A stretch of 64,000 nucleotides of DNA from Streptosporangium carneum (GCF_027922005.1 NZ_BSEV01000020.1:62001-126000), one strand, 5' to 3'. Counted from the first letter of the stretch, positions 8,980 to 17,839 are shown. The notes: a model not told the origin generated them from the letters alone. Numbers and translations: made by a program.

Positions 8980-11427
8980 TCAAGAGGCTCCCGTCGGACG
9001 CACCTCCGAGCGTGCGCGTCCACCGGACCCGCCCGCACCGGGCCTGTCGGAACCGGACTCGCCCGTACCGGGCCTGTCGGAACCGGGAGCGCCGATGCGG
9101 CGAGCGGCGACGCGAGGCGAAGCGGCGTCCGCTCCGGCGGCGATCGCGGCCCCGGCCAGATCCGGCGTCGCGCCCGTGCCGGTTCCGGACTCACCCCCGG
9201 CCTTCCCCGAGGCGACCTTTCCTGTCGCGGCGTCCGCCTCGGCGCGCGCGCCCGTCACGGTCTCCACGGGAACGGAGGTCGCGCTCTGCCGCAGCCAGAC
9301 GGCGCCCAGGGGCGGCACCCGCAGCCGGGCGGAGTACGGCAGGCCGTGCATGGGCTCCTCGACCGCCTCGACCGCGCCCAGGTTGCCGACCCCGCTGCCC
9401 GCGTAGTCGTAGGCGTCGGTGTTGAGCGCCTCCTCCCACGTGCCGCTGGAGGGCAGGCCCAGACGGTACTCCTCGTGGGGCGCGCCGGAGAAGTTGACCA
9501 CGCAGGCCACAGCCGACCCGTCAGGGGCGTACCTCAGGAAGGAGAACACGTTGCCCTGCGCGTCGTCGGCGTCGATCCAGCGGAAGCCGTCGGGGGTGGC
9601 GTCGAGGGTCCACAACGCGGGGGTCTCCCGGTAGATCCGGTTGAGGTCCCGGACCAGCCGCTGGACCCCCTTGTGCCCGTCGAAGTCGAGCACCCACCAG
9701 TCGAGGCCCTTGCTCTCCGACCACTCCGACCCCTGGCCGAACTCCCCGCCCATGAACAGCAGCTGCTTGCCGGGGTGGGCCCACATGAAGGCGAACAGCG
9801 CGCGCAGGTTGGCGAACCGCTGCCACTCGTCACCGGGCATCTTGCCGAGCAGCGACCCCTTGCCGTGCACGACCTCGTCGTGCGACAGCGGCAGCACGAA
9901 GTTCTCCGAGTAGGCGTACATCAGCGAGAACGTCATCTGGTGATGGTGGTACTGCCGGAAGACCGGCTCGTGCCTGAGGTAGGCGAGGGTGTCGTGCATC
10001 CACCCCATGTTCCACTTGAACCCGAAGCCGAGCCCGCCCAGGTGTACGGGCCTGGAGACCCCGGGCCAGGCGGTCGACTCCTCCGCCACGGTGATGATCC
10101 CCGGCTGGTCGCGGTAGGAGACCATGTTCATCTCCTTGAGGAACTCGACCGCGTCGAGGTTCTCGCGCCCGCCGTACTCGTTCGGCGTCCACTCGCCCTC
10201 GCGCCGGGAGTAGTCCAGGTAGAGCATCGAGGCGACCGCGTCCACGCGCAGCCCGTCGATGTGGAACTCGCGCAGCCAGAACAGCGCGTTGGCCACCAGG
10301 AAGTTGCGCACCTCCCTGCGGCCGAAGTCGAAGACGTAGGTTCCCCAGTCCGGGTGCTCGCCCCTGGCCGGGTCCGCGTGCTCGTAGAGCGGTGTCCCGT
10401 CGAACCTGGCCAGCGCCCAGTCGTCCATCGGGAAGTGTGCGGGCACCCAGTCGACCAGCACGCCGACGCCCGCCTCGTGCAGGCGGTCGACCAGGTACCG
10501 GAAGTCGTCGGGGCTGCCGAAACGGGCCGTCGGCGCGTAGTAGGACGTCACCTGATAGCCCCACGAACCGCCGAACGGGTGCTCGGCGACAGGCAGGAAC
10601 TCCACGTGCGTGAACCCCATGTCGACCACGTAGTCGACCAGCTCGGTGGCCAGCTCACGGTAGGAGAGCCCGGGCCGCCACGAACCGAGGTGCACCTCGT
10701 AGGTGCTCATCGGCTCCTTCAGCGCGTCGGCGTTCGCGCGCCGTCGCATCCACTCCTCGTCGCCCCATTCGTAGGCCGACCTCTCGATCACCGAGGCCGT
10801 CGCGGGCGGCACCTCGGTGCGCCTGGCCATCGGGTCGGCCTTGGCCCGCCACACGCTGTCGGCGCCGAGCACGTGGAACTTGTAGTGGTCGCCCTCCCCG
10901 AGGCCGGGGACGAAGAGCTCCCACACGCCGGACCTGCCCAGCGAGCGCATCGGGTGGGCCGTGCCGTCCCAGTGGTTGAAGTCGCCGATCACCCGGACGC
11001 CCCGCGCGTTCGGCGCCCACACGGCGAAGGCCGTGCCCTCCACGTCCTCGTGCCGCATGACCCGCGCGCCGAGCACCTCCCACAGCCGCTCGTGGCGTCC
11101 CTCGCCGATCAGGTGCAGGTCCACCTCGCCCAACGTGGGCCAGTGCCGGTACGGGTCGGCCATCTCGTACGGCTCGGCTCCCTGGTAGGCGACCCGGAAG
11201 CGGTAGTCGGGAACCTTGTCCAGCCCGGTGAGCGTCACCGCGAACACCCCGTGGGCCACGTGCTCCATGTCATGGGCGTGATCGTCCACCACGACCTGGA
11301 CCTTCTCCGCGAGCGGCCGCAACGTCCTGATGGTCACGCCCCCCGGCCCCGGGTGCGCGCCCAGGATCGAATGCGGATCGTGGTGCGCTCCGCCCGCGAG
11401 CCGCTCCAGGTCCAAGTCCGCGTTCAT
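8980..11427 (-). CDS. glgB: 1,4-alpha-glucan branching enzyme
   Basis: An 815-residue GH13 enzyme that makes alpha-1,6 branches in glycogen. An N-terminal beta-sandwich module (about 1-110) and a CBM48 (about 125-225, AVWAPNARGVRVIGDFNHWDG) precede the TIM barrel. Catalytic residues are D396 (DGLRVDAVAS), E449 (TVAEEST) and D517 (LSHDEVVHGKG), spaced exactly as in E. coli GlgB (405/458/526). The canonical enzyme ends near residue 715. Here about 100 extra residues follow, rich in Gly/Ala/Ser/Thr and containing the repeat GSDRPG(T/A)G. This is a low-complexity tail not needed for catalysis. The start ATG at 11427 has GGGAGTG upstream. It stands alone, away from the glgE-treS-mak operon. Confidence 0.95.
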   Translation of the reverse strand: MNADLDLERLAGGAHHDPHSILGAHPGPGGVTIRTLRPLAEKVQVVVDDHAHDMEHVAHGVFAVTLTGLDKVPDYRFRVAYQGAEPYEMADPYRHWPTLGEVDLHLIGEGRHERLWEVLGARVMRHEDVEGTAFAVWAPNARGVRVIGDFNHWDGTAHPMRSLGRSGVWELFVPGLGEGDHYKFHVLGADSVWRAKADPMARRTEVPPATASVIERSAYEWGDEEWMRRRANADALKEPMSTYEVHLGSWRPGLSYRELATELVDYVVDMGFTHVEFLPVAEHPFGGSWGYQVTSYYAPTARFGSPDDFRYLVDRLHEAGVGVLVDWVPAHFPMDDWALARFDGTPLYEHADPARGEHPDWGTYVFDFGRREVRNFLVANALFWLREFHIDGLRVDAVASMLYLDYSRREGEWTPNEYGGRENLDAVEFLKEMNMVSYRDQPGIITVAEESTAWPGVSRPVHLGGLGFGFKWNMGWMHDTLAYLRHEPVFRQYHHHQMTFSLMYAYSENFVLPLSHDEVVHGKGSLLGKMPGDEWQRFANLRALFAFMWAHPGKQLLFMGGEFGQGSEWSESKGLDWWVLDFDGHKGVQRLVRDLNRIYRETPALWTLDATPDGFRWIDADDAQGNVFSFLRYAPDGSAVACVVNFSGAPHEEYRLGLPSSGTWEEALNTDAYDYAGSGVGNLGAVEAVEEPMHGLPYSARLRVPPLGAVWLRQSATSVPVETVTGARAEADAATGKVASGKAGGESGTGTGATPDLAGAAIAAGADAASPRVAARRIGAPGSDRPGTGESGSDRPGAGGSGGRARSEVRPTGAS

Positions 11428-11839
11428 GGATCACTCCCGTAGATCGGTATCCCCTAACCCTGCCCTACCCGGGCGTTACCACCCATGCCCTTGTCCGCTA
11501 TCACCATGCGTGTCGTGAAAATGTGCGGATACGTAGGGGGAAAAATCCCGTTTGTTGTCATTGGGCGTTACGGAAACACTGCCTGCTGATCCCGTTGATC
11601 ATACGGAGGACGACGACGCGTTCGCGCACTTCACCGCCTCTTTCTCCGGCCCGACGCCCGCCGCTTCGACAGGGCGGAGCGCCGCCTGCCCGGCGCCGTC
11701 TCCGGGCCGCCTTCACAGATGGTCCGGACGGAGAACCGGCGAGGGCGGAGCAGTGTGCGACAGGCGTTTCCAGGCGACGGGGAGCGGATGGAGCCGGATT
11801 GTTCGGCGCGCGGCGAAATCAGCCACACTAAGGCAGCAA
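11428..11839. other. 412-bp divergent intergenic region, no gene seen
   Basis: It holds the upstream regions of glgB (minus) and the DUF4328 gene (plus). An open frame continues 5' of the DUF4328 start, but its composition is unlike coding sequence and I see no family match. No convincing -35/-10 pair was found. Confidence 0.5.
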
Positions 11840-12934
11840 ATGGACTCAACCACCCCGCCCCCCAAGCCCGTCCGGCCAGAGCCCGCCGTTTCCGATCCCG
11901 AGTCAGAGCCGGTTTCCAAGCCCGACCAGGACGCCGAACCCGACCAGGAGCCCGAGCCCGAGCAGGACGCCGAGGGCGATCAGGACGCCGAGTCCGAGCA
12001 GGACGCCGAACCCGACCAGGATCCCGGACCGGAACCGAGGCCGGCCCTCGCCCCCCGGCCTGGACCCGCGCTCGTGCGCACCGGAGCGGGAACGGTCCCG
12101 CACCCGCCGCCTCCTGATCCTCCGTCTGATCCGCCGTCCCCTGTGCCGACCTCGCGGTCGTGGGTCTCGCCTCCCTTCAACCAGCGCTCCTCCCGGTCGT
12201 TCGTGTTCGTCCCGGAGCCTCGGCCGCTGGAGCGCCTCGTGGACCTCGCCGTCGTGGCGCTCGTCGCGCTGTTCGTGGACGTTCTGGCCGAGATCGCAAT
12301 CATGCTGGCGGGACCCACTCTCGCCGCCGCGTCCAGGATCCTCGCCGAGGAGTCCGGCATGAGCGCGGACACCGTCCTGGACTGGCTGCTGATCCTGCTG
12401 CATCTGTCGACCAGCGCTCCCGCCGGGATGACCTTCATGTTCTGGCTGCTGCAGGCACGTCTGAACGCCCAGTCGCTGACCCGGGTCCCTCACCGCTGGC
12501 TCAAGACCTTCATCCTGGTGGGCTGGTTCGTTCCGGTCGTCAACTGCTGGCTCCCCAAGCAGATCGTGGACGACATCTGGGCGTCGTCCAGGCCGGGCGG
12601 CGTGCGCGGTGGGAACATCGCCAGGGAGACGCACTCCGGGCTGGTCTGGGCCTGGTGGATCCTGTGGCTGCTGGCGAACGGGATGACGTGGCTGAGCACG
12701 TGGACGTTCGCCGCCCCCGGCCATCGCGGCCTTGCCGCCTCGATCCTGCTCAACGCCTTCTTCCTGTTTCCCACGGTGGTCGCGGCGATCCTGCAGGCCG
12801 CGGTCATCCTGCGGATCACCCACTTCCAGGAGAACCATGTGCTCCGGGAGCGTCGTCTGCTCCAGGAACGCCGTCTCGCCCTCCAGCGGTCCTGGACAGA
12901 GCGGACAGAGGAGACACCGGTGGGGAGTCAGTAG
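11840..12934 (+). CDS. DUF4328-type membrane protein with acidic Pro/Glu/Asp N-terminus
   Basis: A 364-residue protein of unknown function. Residues 1 to about 110 are a repetitive acidic stretch of DQDAEPDQ-like units, then Pro-rich. The rest has about five hydrophobic helices. The segment WFVPVVNCWLPKQIVDDIWASS and the later LVWAWWILWLLANGM match what is known of DUF4328 proteins, which are widespread in actinobacteria and unassigned. A charged Arg/Gln-rich helix ends the protein. I chose the ATG at 11840 (weak AAGGC upstream) since sequence further 5' does not look coding. Its 3' end overlaps the convergent gene by 7 bp. Confidence 0.65.
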   Translation: MDSTTPPPKPVRPEPAVSDPESEPVSKPDQDAEPDQEPEPEQDAEGDQDAESEQDAEPDQDPGPEPRPALAPRPGPALVRTGAGTVPHPPPPDPPSDPPSPVPTSRSWVSPPFNQRSSRSFVFVPEPRPLERLVDLAVVALVALFVDVLAEIAIMLAGPTLAAASRILAEESGMSADTVLDWLLILLHLSTSAPAGMTFMFWLLQARLNAQSLTRVPHRWLKTFILVGWFVPVVNCWLPKQIVDDIWASSRPGGVRGGNIARETHSGLVWAWWILWLLANGMTWLSTWTFAAPGHRGLAASILLNAFFLFPTVVAAILQAAVILRITHFQENHVLRERRLLQERRLALQRSWTERTEETPVGSQ

Positions 12935-14229
12935 GGGTTGCGGGCGGTGACGTCGCGAGGGGTGATCCGGAAGCCCTGCCAGTGGGTCGGCATGGGGTCG
13001 CTGTCCTCGTCGCGGGCGACGTGGTGGTAGTCGACGTTGACCCACAGCACGGGATCGGTGAGCCTCTCGCCGTTGACGTAACGGTCGACGGATTTGGCGC
13101 ACCGGGGAGCGGGGTTGGTGGTCGCCAGGCGTTCGCAGGAGCGGTAGTCGGTGACGTAGAGGTCGGCGCGGGTGAAGGCCTCGTTCGCCGGGCCGCGGTA
13201 CTCCGCGCTGCCGGAGTTCTCGATCTCCCAGGAGACGGGGTGCCTGTCGGCGTTGCGGATCCGGCGGTCGACCACGCGCCACCAGCGGGCCCGTCCGTTG
13301 ACGGCCCTGGTCTCCCGGGTGAGGACCGTGCGCTTGATCGTGCGCCTGGCCGTGCCCGCGCCCGTGAAGTCGTACTGCTCGACGACGTCGCCCGTCCTGC
13401 CCTGGATGTCGAAGTCCAGACGCCAGAAGACGTTGTGGGTGTGGCTCGCCTCGAAGTGCTTGCTTCCCACGCCGATCGGCCAGCCGTGTCTGGGCGTGGT
13501 GGTGAACCCCGCCAGCGAGCCGGTCGCGCCCACGCGCGGGGCGATCGCGCCGTCGTCGGAGAAGGCCCATTCGACGATGTAGGTGTACCAGCCCAGCTGG
13601 AAGGCGGCGAACACCACCAGGTCGCTGCCCTGGGCGGTCCGGCCCGACCCCTCCTCGTCCGACTTCAGGTAGGCGTGGCCGCGAGGCCTGGTCGTCACAC
13701 AGACGAACTGCTCGCGACGCTCGCCTCCCGGGCAGTCGGCGGCCTGCAACGGGATCGCGGTGTAGCCCATCGCCCCGATGTCGTGGAAGCGGGGGCTGCC
13801 CTTGTCGTAGGGCACGTGGATCTGGGCCAGCGCGGCGCTGCGCAGCACGCTGACCGGCGTGCCGCCCCTGGGGGTGTAGACCACTCTGCCGAGGGTCAGC
13901 CCCTCGATGTTGCGCATCTCCCAGCACAGCCGCCAGCGCGCGCCGTTCGGCAGGGTCCTGTCCACCCGGTACGACGCGCTGCACGGCGGCGTCGGAGCCG
14001 CCTGCGCGCCCCGGGTGACCGTGGTGCCCGCGACGGCGCCCGCGATCCCGGCCCCGGGGAAGGCCGTCGCGCAGCACAGGGCCAGAGCGAGCACGACGCG
14101 CAGACGCCGGGGACCGGAGGCGGCGCGCGAGCCCACAGGAAGGGCGCGGAGGCCCGGGGGAGAGCCGACGGCCAGGGGAAGGAGGAAGGCGAAGAAGCGC
14201 ATGAGGGGCGGCAGGAGGAACACGGTCAC
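12928..14229 (-). CDS. Short copper amine oxidase-like catalytic domain protein
   Basis: A 433-residue secreted or membrane-tethered protein. Two hydrophobic N-terminal stretches precede a domain resembling the C-terminal catalytic part of copper amine oxidases. Recognisable landmarks, in family order, are: the base Asp at D150 (FHDIGAMGY), the cofactor Tyr at Y215 inside WYTYIVEW, the copper HxH at H263/H265 (SHTHNVFW), and the third ligand H403 in HHVARDED, followed by MPTHWQGF. The family consensus around the topaquinone Tyr is N-Y-D/E-Y; here Asn is Trp and Asp is Thr. Whether the cofactor forms is open. The GTG at 14229 overlaps the upstream stop (GTGA) with GGAG before it. An ATG at 14202 is an alternative. 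It probably works with the coupled upstream gene. Confidence 0.65.
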   Translation of the reverse strand: MTVFLLPPLMRFFAFLLPLAVGSPPGLRALPVGSRAASGPRRLRVVLALALCCATAFPGAGIAGAVAGTTVTRGAQAAPTPPCSASYRVDRTLPNGARWRLCWEMRNIEGLTLGRVVYTPRGGTPVSVLRSAALAQIHVPYDKGSPRFHDIGAMGYTAIPLQAADCPGGERREQFVCVTTRPRGHAYLKSDEEGSGRTAQGSDLVVFAAFQLGWYTYIVEWAFSDDGAIAPRVGATGSLAGFTTTPRHGWPIGVGSKHFEASHTHNVFWRLDFDIQGRTGDVVEQYDFTGAGTARRTIKRTVLTRETRAVNGRARWWRVVDRRIRNADRHPVSWEIENSGSAEYRGPANEAFTRADLYVTDYRSCERLATTNPAPRCAKSVDRYVNGERLTDPVLWVNVDYHHVARDEDSDPMPTHWQGFRITPRDVTARNPY

Positions 14230-14954
14230 CACTCCAGGACGTGGATCTTCTTGGCGGACAGGTCGACGACGATCCGGCTGGTGTCCAGCCATCTGCCGCC
14301 GGGCAGGCGGACGAACAGCCGCATGCACCGGTGGGTCGCGCACCGCGTGGCGGCTCCGCCCTCCTCCTGTGACGGGGTGAAGATCAGCCCCCGCAGTCCG
14401 AGGTCCGACGCCGACCGGGGCGGCCCGCCCGCGACCAGGGCGTAGGCGCGCCGTACGCCCTCCCCGAGTTTCGAGTGGGCCAGCAGCAGCTCGGCGGCCG
14501 TCAGCTCCTCGGCCTTGGACGGCGGCGGCTGCACGCCGTGCGAGACGGTCTCCTTCACGACCCTGCCGCCGGCGAGGTCGACGGTCCGCACGGTGAGGGT
14601 GTCGGTGCCGTAGTCGTACAGGTACGCCTCGGCGAGCCGGTGCCCCCCGTCTGAGCTCCCGCCCTCCCAGCCGTCCCCGGAGCCTCCGGGGTCCTTGTCG
14701 TCGCCGCGCTCGACGTAGAGCAGCCTGACCCGCCCCGACGACATGGCCTGCCGCGAGACCGCCGAGGCGACCGCCTCGGCTCGTTCGATCTCCGCGCCGG
14801 TCAACGGGTCCGCGGGTGCGGGCGTGGACACCGCCGTCCCCGCCGCCCGCGCCGCACGCGGCCCCCGCTCGGCGGGCAGGAACGACAGCACCACCCCCGC
14901 GGCGGCGACCGCCCCCGCCCCCACGATCGCGACCACGACCCGTCGCCGCCCCAT
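14226..14954 (-). CDS. Membrane-anchored partner of the amine oxidase-like protein
   Basis: A 242-residue protein with an N-terminal anchor (MGRRRVVVAIVGAGAVAAAG, about 7-27), then an extracellular domain. The order of motifs fits the small N-terminal domains of copper amine oxidases: a TGAEIERAEAV start, VDLAGGRVVKETVSHGVQPPPS, a GLRGLIF strand, an Arg/Cys strand (TRCATHRCMRLFV), and a final VDLSAKKIHVLEW. So the usual single chain appears split into two genes that overlap by GTGA. I infer a two-subunit enzyme or sensor. The match is by pattern only; no residue here is catalytic. The start ATG at 14954 is the first before the signal anchor. Confidence 0.55.
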   Translation of the reverse strand: MGRRRVVVAIVGAGAVAAAGVVLSFLPAERGPRAARAAGTAVSTPAPADPLTGAEIERAEAVASAVSRQAMSSGRVRLLYVERGDDKDPGGSGDGWEGGSSDGGHRLAEAYLYDYGTDTLTVRTVDLAGGRVVKETVSHGVQPPPSKAEELTAAELLLAHSKLGEGVRRAYALVAGGPPRSASDLGLRGLIFTPSQEEGGAATRCATHRCMRLFVRLPGGRWLDTSRIVVDLSAKKIHVLEW

Positions 14955-15049
14955 GACCACCCTCTTTACCGATTGTTGAACATCGACTGCGAAGGGTAGT
15001 TGACGTTCGGCATCAGTGCAGGTCAAACGGCATATTGCGGCTTTGGCGG

Positions 15050-15532
15050 CTATTGCTGAGGTCTGGGGGTGACCGGTGGGGAGTCGCGGCTGTCGTCGGC
15101 GAGCGCCAGGCGGCGGGCCGTCCACTGCGCGAGCCACCCGTGCGCCGCCACCAGCACGGCGAAGGCCACGGTCAGCGCCGCGAGCAGCGGCAGCCACTCC
15201 TCGTCGGCCAGCAGGAGGGACTTGGGGTCTCCGAATCCGGTGCTGACCGCGAGCCACCCGGTGACCGCCGTGGTCGCCCATCGGCCGCCGCGCCTGAGGG
15301 CCGGGCGCGCGGTCGCGGTGGCGGCGGCCGGAACGGCGAGGACGGCGAAGGTCACAACGATCGCCACCGTTCCCGCCAGGGAGAAGCCGCTGTCCACGCC
15401 GATGGCGAGCACGATCGCGCGCATCAACAGCCGGGCCCCGAGGCCGACCACCAGACCGGCCGTCAGCGCCGCCGCAGCCGTCGCCCACACCGTGCGGCCC
15501 AGCCGCCGTTCCCGCACGCGTACTTCTTGCAT
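15050..15532 (-). CDS. Small four-helix membrane protein, function unknown
   Basis: A 160-residue protein with about four predicted membrane helices: around 15-40, 50-75, 80-100 and 115-135. A basic N-terminus (VRVRERRLGR) suggests N-in. No enzyme motif is visible, and I do not recognise the family. It reads in the same direction as the amine oxidase pair, 95 nt upstream, so co-transcription is possible. No Shine-Dalgarno is obvious before the ATG at 15532. Confidence 0.55.
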   Translation of the reverse strand: MQEVRVRERRLGRTVWATAAAALTAGLVVGLGARLLMRAIVLAIGVDSGFSLAGTVAIVVTFAVLAVPAAATATARPALRRGGRWATTAVTGWLAVSTGFGDPKSLLLADEEWLPLLAALTVAFAVLVAAHGWLAQWTARRLALADDSRDSPPVTPRPQQ

Positions 15533-15595
15533 TTAAGAGGATTTAGAGGGATTTTTCCGGCGAGGCAATGCCGGACGGGATCCGAAACCGGCTCG

Positions 15596-16555
15596 TTATC
15601 GGTCGAGGTTCGATCGCGAGGCACGGTCGGGTGTGGGCTCGGGTGCAAGGCCGAGTGCATGGTCGGGTGCGCGGCCGGGCGTGTGGTCGGGTGTGCGGTG
15701 GTCTTCCCGGCCTGTGGCGTCCGGCCGCCCCGCCACGGCGGTGAGCCGCCAGCGGGCCCAGGCCGCCTTGCCGGGGCCGTCCGGGAGCGGGGCGGTGCCG
15801 GAGTCGTCGGCGAGGGCGTCCACGATGGTCAGGCCACGGCCGTGGACCGCCTCGACCCCGAGGTCGAGGTGACGGGGCTGGTCGGGGCCGTGGTCGGTGA
15901 CCCGGACGGACAGCTCGCCCGCTCCGGCCCACAGGGAGAGCCTGACCGGGGGCTCGCCGTAGGTGACCGCGTTGGCGAGCAGCTCGCCGACCACCAGGAC
16001 GACATCGTCGGCGAGGTACGCGAGCGCCCACGCGGTCAGGGTCTCCCGCACCGCGCGGCGGACCTCGCCGATCGCCGACGGGTCGTACGGCGGGTCCCAG
16101 CACGCGGCGCGCAGGCCGTTCGGCGTCTCGGGCACGGCTCCTCCGGGGAGAGGCGGGGTGGAAACGACGGGGGAGAAGGCCCGGCCGGACCGGTCCGACG
16201 GGGATGGGGGCGGGGGCGGTCGGTCCGCCGGAGGATGTGGGAGCTGGGGCGGTCGGTCATCCGGAGGTGGCGAGGTCCGGGGCGGGGCGGTCTGTTCGGC
16301 CTCGCGCATCAGTGCCTCCAGTTCCTCGGCGGTGGGGGCCTGGACGGTCAGGAGATCGGAGGTGGGCCAGTGGGCCACGGCGTGGAAGCACCGGGTGCCC
16401 ACGCCGTACCAGATGGCCCATTCGTCCTCGGCTAGGTCCAGCTCCTCGGCGCGCTGCCGGTTGACCGTGTCCCAGCGCCGGGGACGGACCTGCGTCACGG
16501 GCTCGCCGCGCCGGTGGCGTCCGCCGTACCGTGCCGGGTTCTCGTGCCAGGTCAT
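15596..16555 (-). CDS. GHKL ATP-binding regulatory protein (RsbW/anti-sigma-like) with extra N-terminal domain
   Basis: A 319-residue protein. The C-terminal half (about 150-265) is a HATPase_c_2 fold with the N-box ELLANAVTYG (N195), the G1-like DHGPDQP, and GRGLTIVDALAD as the ATP-lid/G2. Such proteins act as anti-sigma kinases or as partners of WhiJ-type HTH regulators. The first 90 residues form a separate small domain (WAIWYGVGTRCFHAVAHW) that I do not recognise. A long Pro-rich linker joins the two. The last 45 residues are degenerate Pro/Asp/His/Arg repeats. The gene is divergent from an HTH + DUF397 pair, the standard actinobacterial neighbourhood for this set. Confidence 0.75.
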   Translation of the reverse strand: MTWHENPARYGGRHRRGEPVTQVRPRRWDTVNRQRAEELDLAEDEWAIWYGVGTRCFHAVAHWPTSDLLTVQAPTAEELEALMREAEQTAPPRTSPPPDDRPPQLPHPPADRPPPPPSPSDRSGRAFSPVVSTPPLPGGAVPETPNGLRAACWDPPYDPSAIGEVRRAVRETLTAWALAYLADDVVLVVGELLANAVTYGEPPVRLSLWAGAGELSVRVTDHGPDQPRHLDLGVEAVHGRGLTIVDALADDSGTAPLPDGPGKAAWARWRLTAVAGRPDATGREDHRTPDHTPGRAPDHALGLAPEPTPDRASRSNLDR

Positions 16556-16937
16556 GTCACGTTCTCCTCCCGTGGTCTCCCTCTCGGGGAGGACAGGTCC
16601 TGGTGATCATGTGCTTTGGGGGTGGCGTGTACCGGTGCCCGGCAGCGTGAGGTGTCCGCTGCCGTGCTCGCCAGGCTTACGGAGCGGTGACATCTCCCTG
16701 ACCTGCTGATCCGCGAACGCCCCGGGAACAAAACGCCTTTTCCAGACCTCGTCCCACACCTTTTTCCTCCTTTATTCGGACAGGGCCAGCGTTTTTTCCG
16801 GCGAAGTTGGAGTTGCCGCGCTATATGCATGACGGAACCCCTCCGAAGAGGCTCCCTTTCCTCCTCGCTCACTTCACAGCGTGCCCCTGACCGGCTACGT
16901 TAGGTATCGAAAGCCGCAACACATTGCCACTACAGTT
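16556..16937. other. Divergent intergenic region with T-rich patches
   Basis: The spacer between the ATPase and HTH genes is unusually AT-rich near 16730-16810, with runs of T. I see no credible gene. A 106-codon minus-strand frame ends in an ATGA overlap with the ATPase start but has non-actinobacterial third positions. Confidence 0.45.
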
Positions 16938-16982
16938 TGTGCTGCGTGTGCTGAAGTGTGCTGAAACTGTGCTGCTGTGCTG
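16938..16982. promoter_or_regulatory. Five phased TGTGCTG direct repeats upstream of the HTH gene
   Basis: TGTGCTG starts at 16938, 16947, 16957, 16968 and 16976, with steps of 9, 10, 11 and 8 bp, so all copies lie on roughly one face of the helix. The array ends 35 bp before the HTH start. This suits cooperative binding of a regulator, most simply the HTH protein itself. Confidence 0.6.
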
Positions 16983-17017
16983 ACGGAGCGGCGATTCCCC
17001 CGACGGATGGAGTTGAA

Positions 17018-17839
17018 ATGTCCGCGTTATCCAAATCTGACCCGTTGGCTAAGCCTCTGGTCACCCTGGGAACCGAAATGCGTCGGTGCAGGAAAGAGTT
17101 CGGCCTGACGCAGGACCAGGTGGCGGAAATCACCCAGTTCAGCCAGAGCCTGGTCGGTTTCATCGAAAGAGGCGAGCGCACGCCGAGCCGAAACTTCATG
17201 CAGCGCTACGACAACGCCATCGAGGCGGGCGGCGAGCTGGTCCGCCTGTGGGAGGAGCTCACCCACGCGGCCAGTCCTCGCTGGTTCCGCACCTGGCTGG
17301 ACGTCGAGCAGCAGGCGCGGAGCCTGCACACCTGGCAGCCGCTCGTCGTGCCTGGCCTGCTGCAGACCGAGGAGTACGCCCGGCTGGTCATCAGAGGCGA
17401 GCCCGGCATCACCGACGAGCAGGTGGAGAAGGCCGTAGCGGCACGGATGAAGCGACAGGAGATCTTCGCCCGCGCCATCCCGCCCCTTTTCCGCGCGATT
17501 CTGGACGAAGGCGTTCTTCATCGTCCCATCGGTGGAAAGGAAGTCATGCGTCGGCAGCTCGAACGCCTTGTGGAGGCGATAGAGTCCCCGCGGATCGGCC
17601 TCCAGATCGTTCCCACGGCGCTGGGGGTGACGACCGGAATCCTCGGCGGTTTCGTGATCGCGCGGCTTCCGAGAAGGCCGGATTCGGTATATATCCAATC
17701 TGCGGCCCATGGACATGTGTCGGATCGTCCGGAAGACGTGGAGCTCATCCACAGCAGATACGACACCCTGCGAGCCGAGGCGCACCCTCAGCCTGTTTCC
17801 ATCGCGTTGATCAGAGAGGCGGAGAGACTGTGGACCTGA
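17018..17839 (+). CDS. XRE-type HTH regulator, Scr1/WhiJ-like family (DUF5753)
   Basis: A 273-residue DNA-binding protein. The N-terminal Xre helix-turn-helix (about 15-70) contains LTQDQVAEITQFSQSLVGFIERGER. The C-terminal domain (about 90-270) has the DUF5753 pattern: WFRTWLDVEQQARSLHTWQP, VPGLLQTEEYAR, and PRIGLQIVPTALGV. This family pairs with DUF397 proteins and GHKL ATPases in actinomycetes and affects development. I chose the ATG at 17018, after GGATGGAG, over an upstream in-frame ATG at 16958 lying inside the repeat array. The next gene overlaps it by 10 nt. Confidence 0.88.
   Translation: MSALSKSDPLAKPLVTLGTEMRRCRKEFGLTQDQVAEITQFSQSLVGFIERGERTPSRNFMQRYDNAIEAGGELVRLWEELTHAASPRWFRTWLDVEQQARSLHTWQPLVVPGLLQTEEYARLVIRGEPGITDEQVEKAVAARMKRQEIFARAIPPLFRAILDEGVLHRPIGGKEVMRRQLERLVEAIESPRIGLQIVPTALGVTTGILGGFVIARLPRRPDSVYIQSAAHGHVSDRPEDVELIHSRYDTLRAEAHPQPVSIALIREAERLWT

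Noticed and set aside
8933..9425. Plus-strand frames across the 3' end of glgB
   Set aside because: They are shadows of the GlgB low-complexity tail. The minus frame is continuous with the catalytic domain.
11552..11839. Upstream extension of the DUF4328 frame to an ATG at 11552
   Set aside because: The added 96 residues look non-coding, and no ribosome site precedes 11552.
16552..16872. A 106-codon minus-strand frame with an ATGA overlap to the GHKL ATPase start
   Set aside because: Third-codon G+C is low, the sequence is Arg/Ser/Gly-rich without a family pattern, and the overlap can occur by chance.
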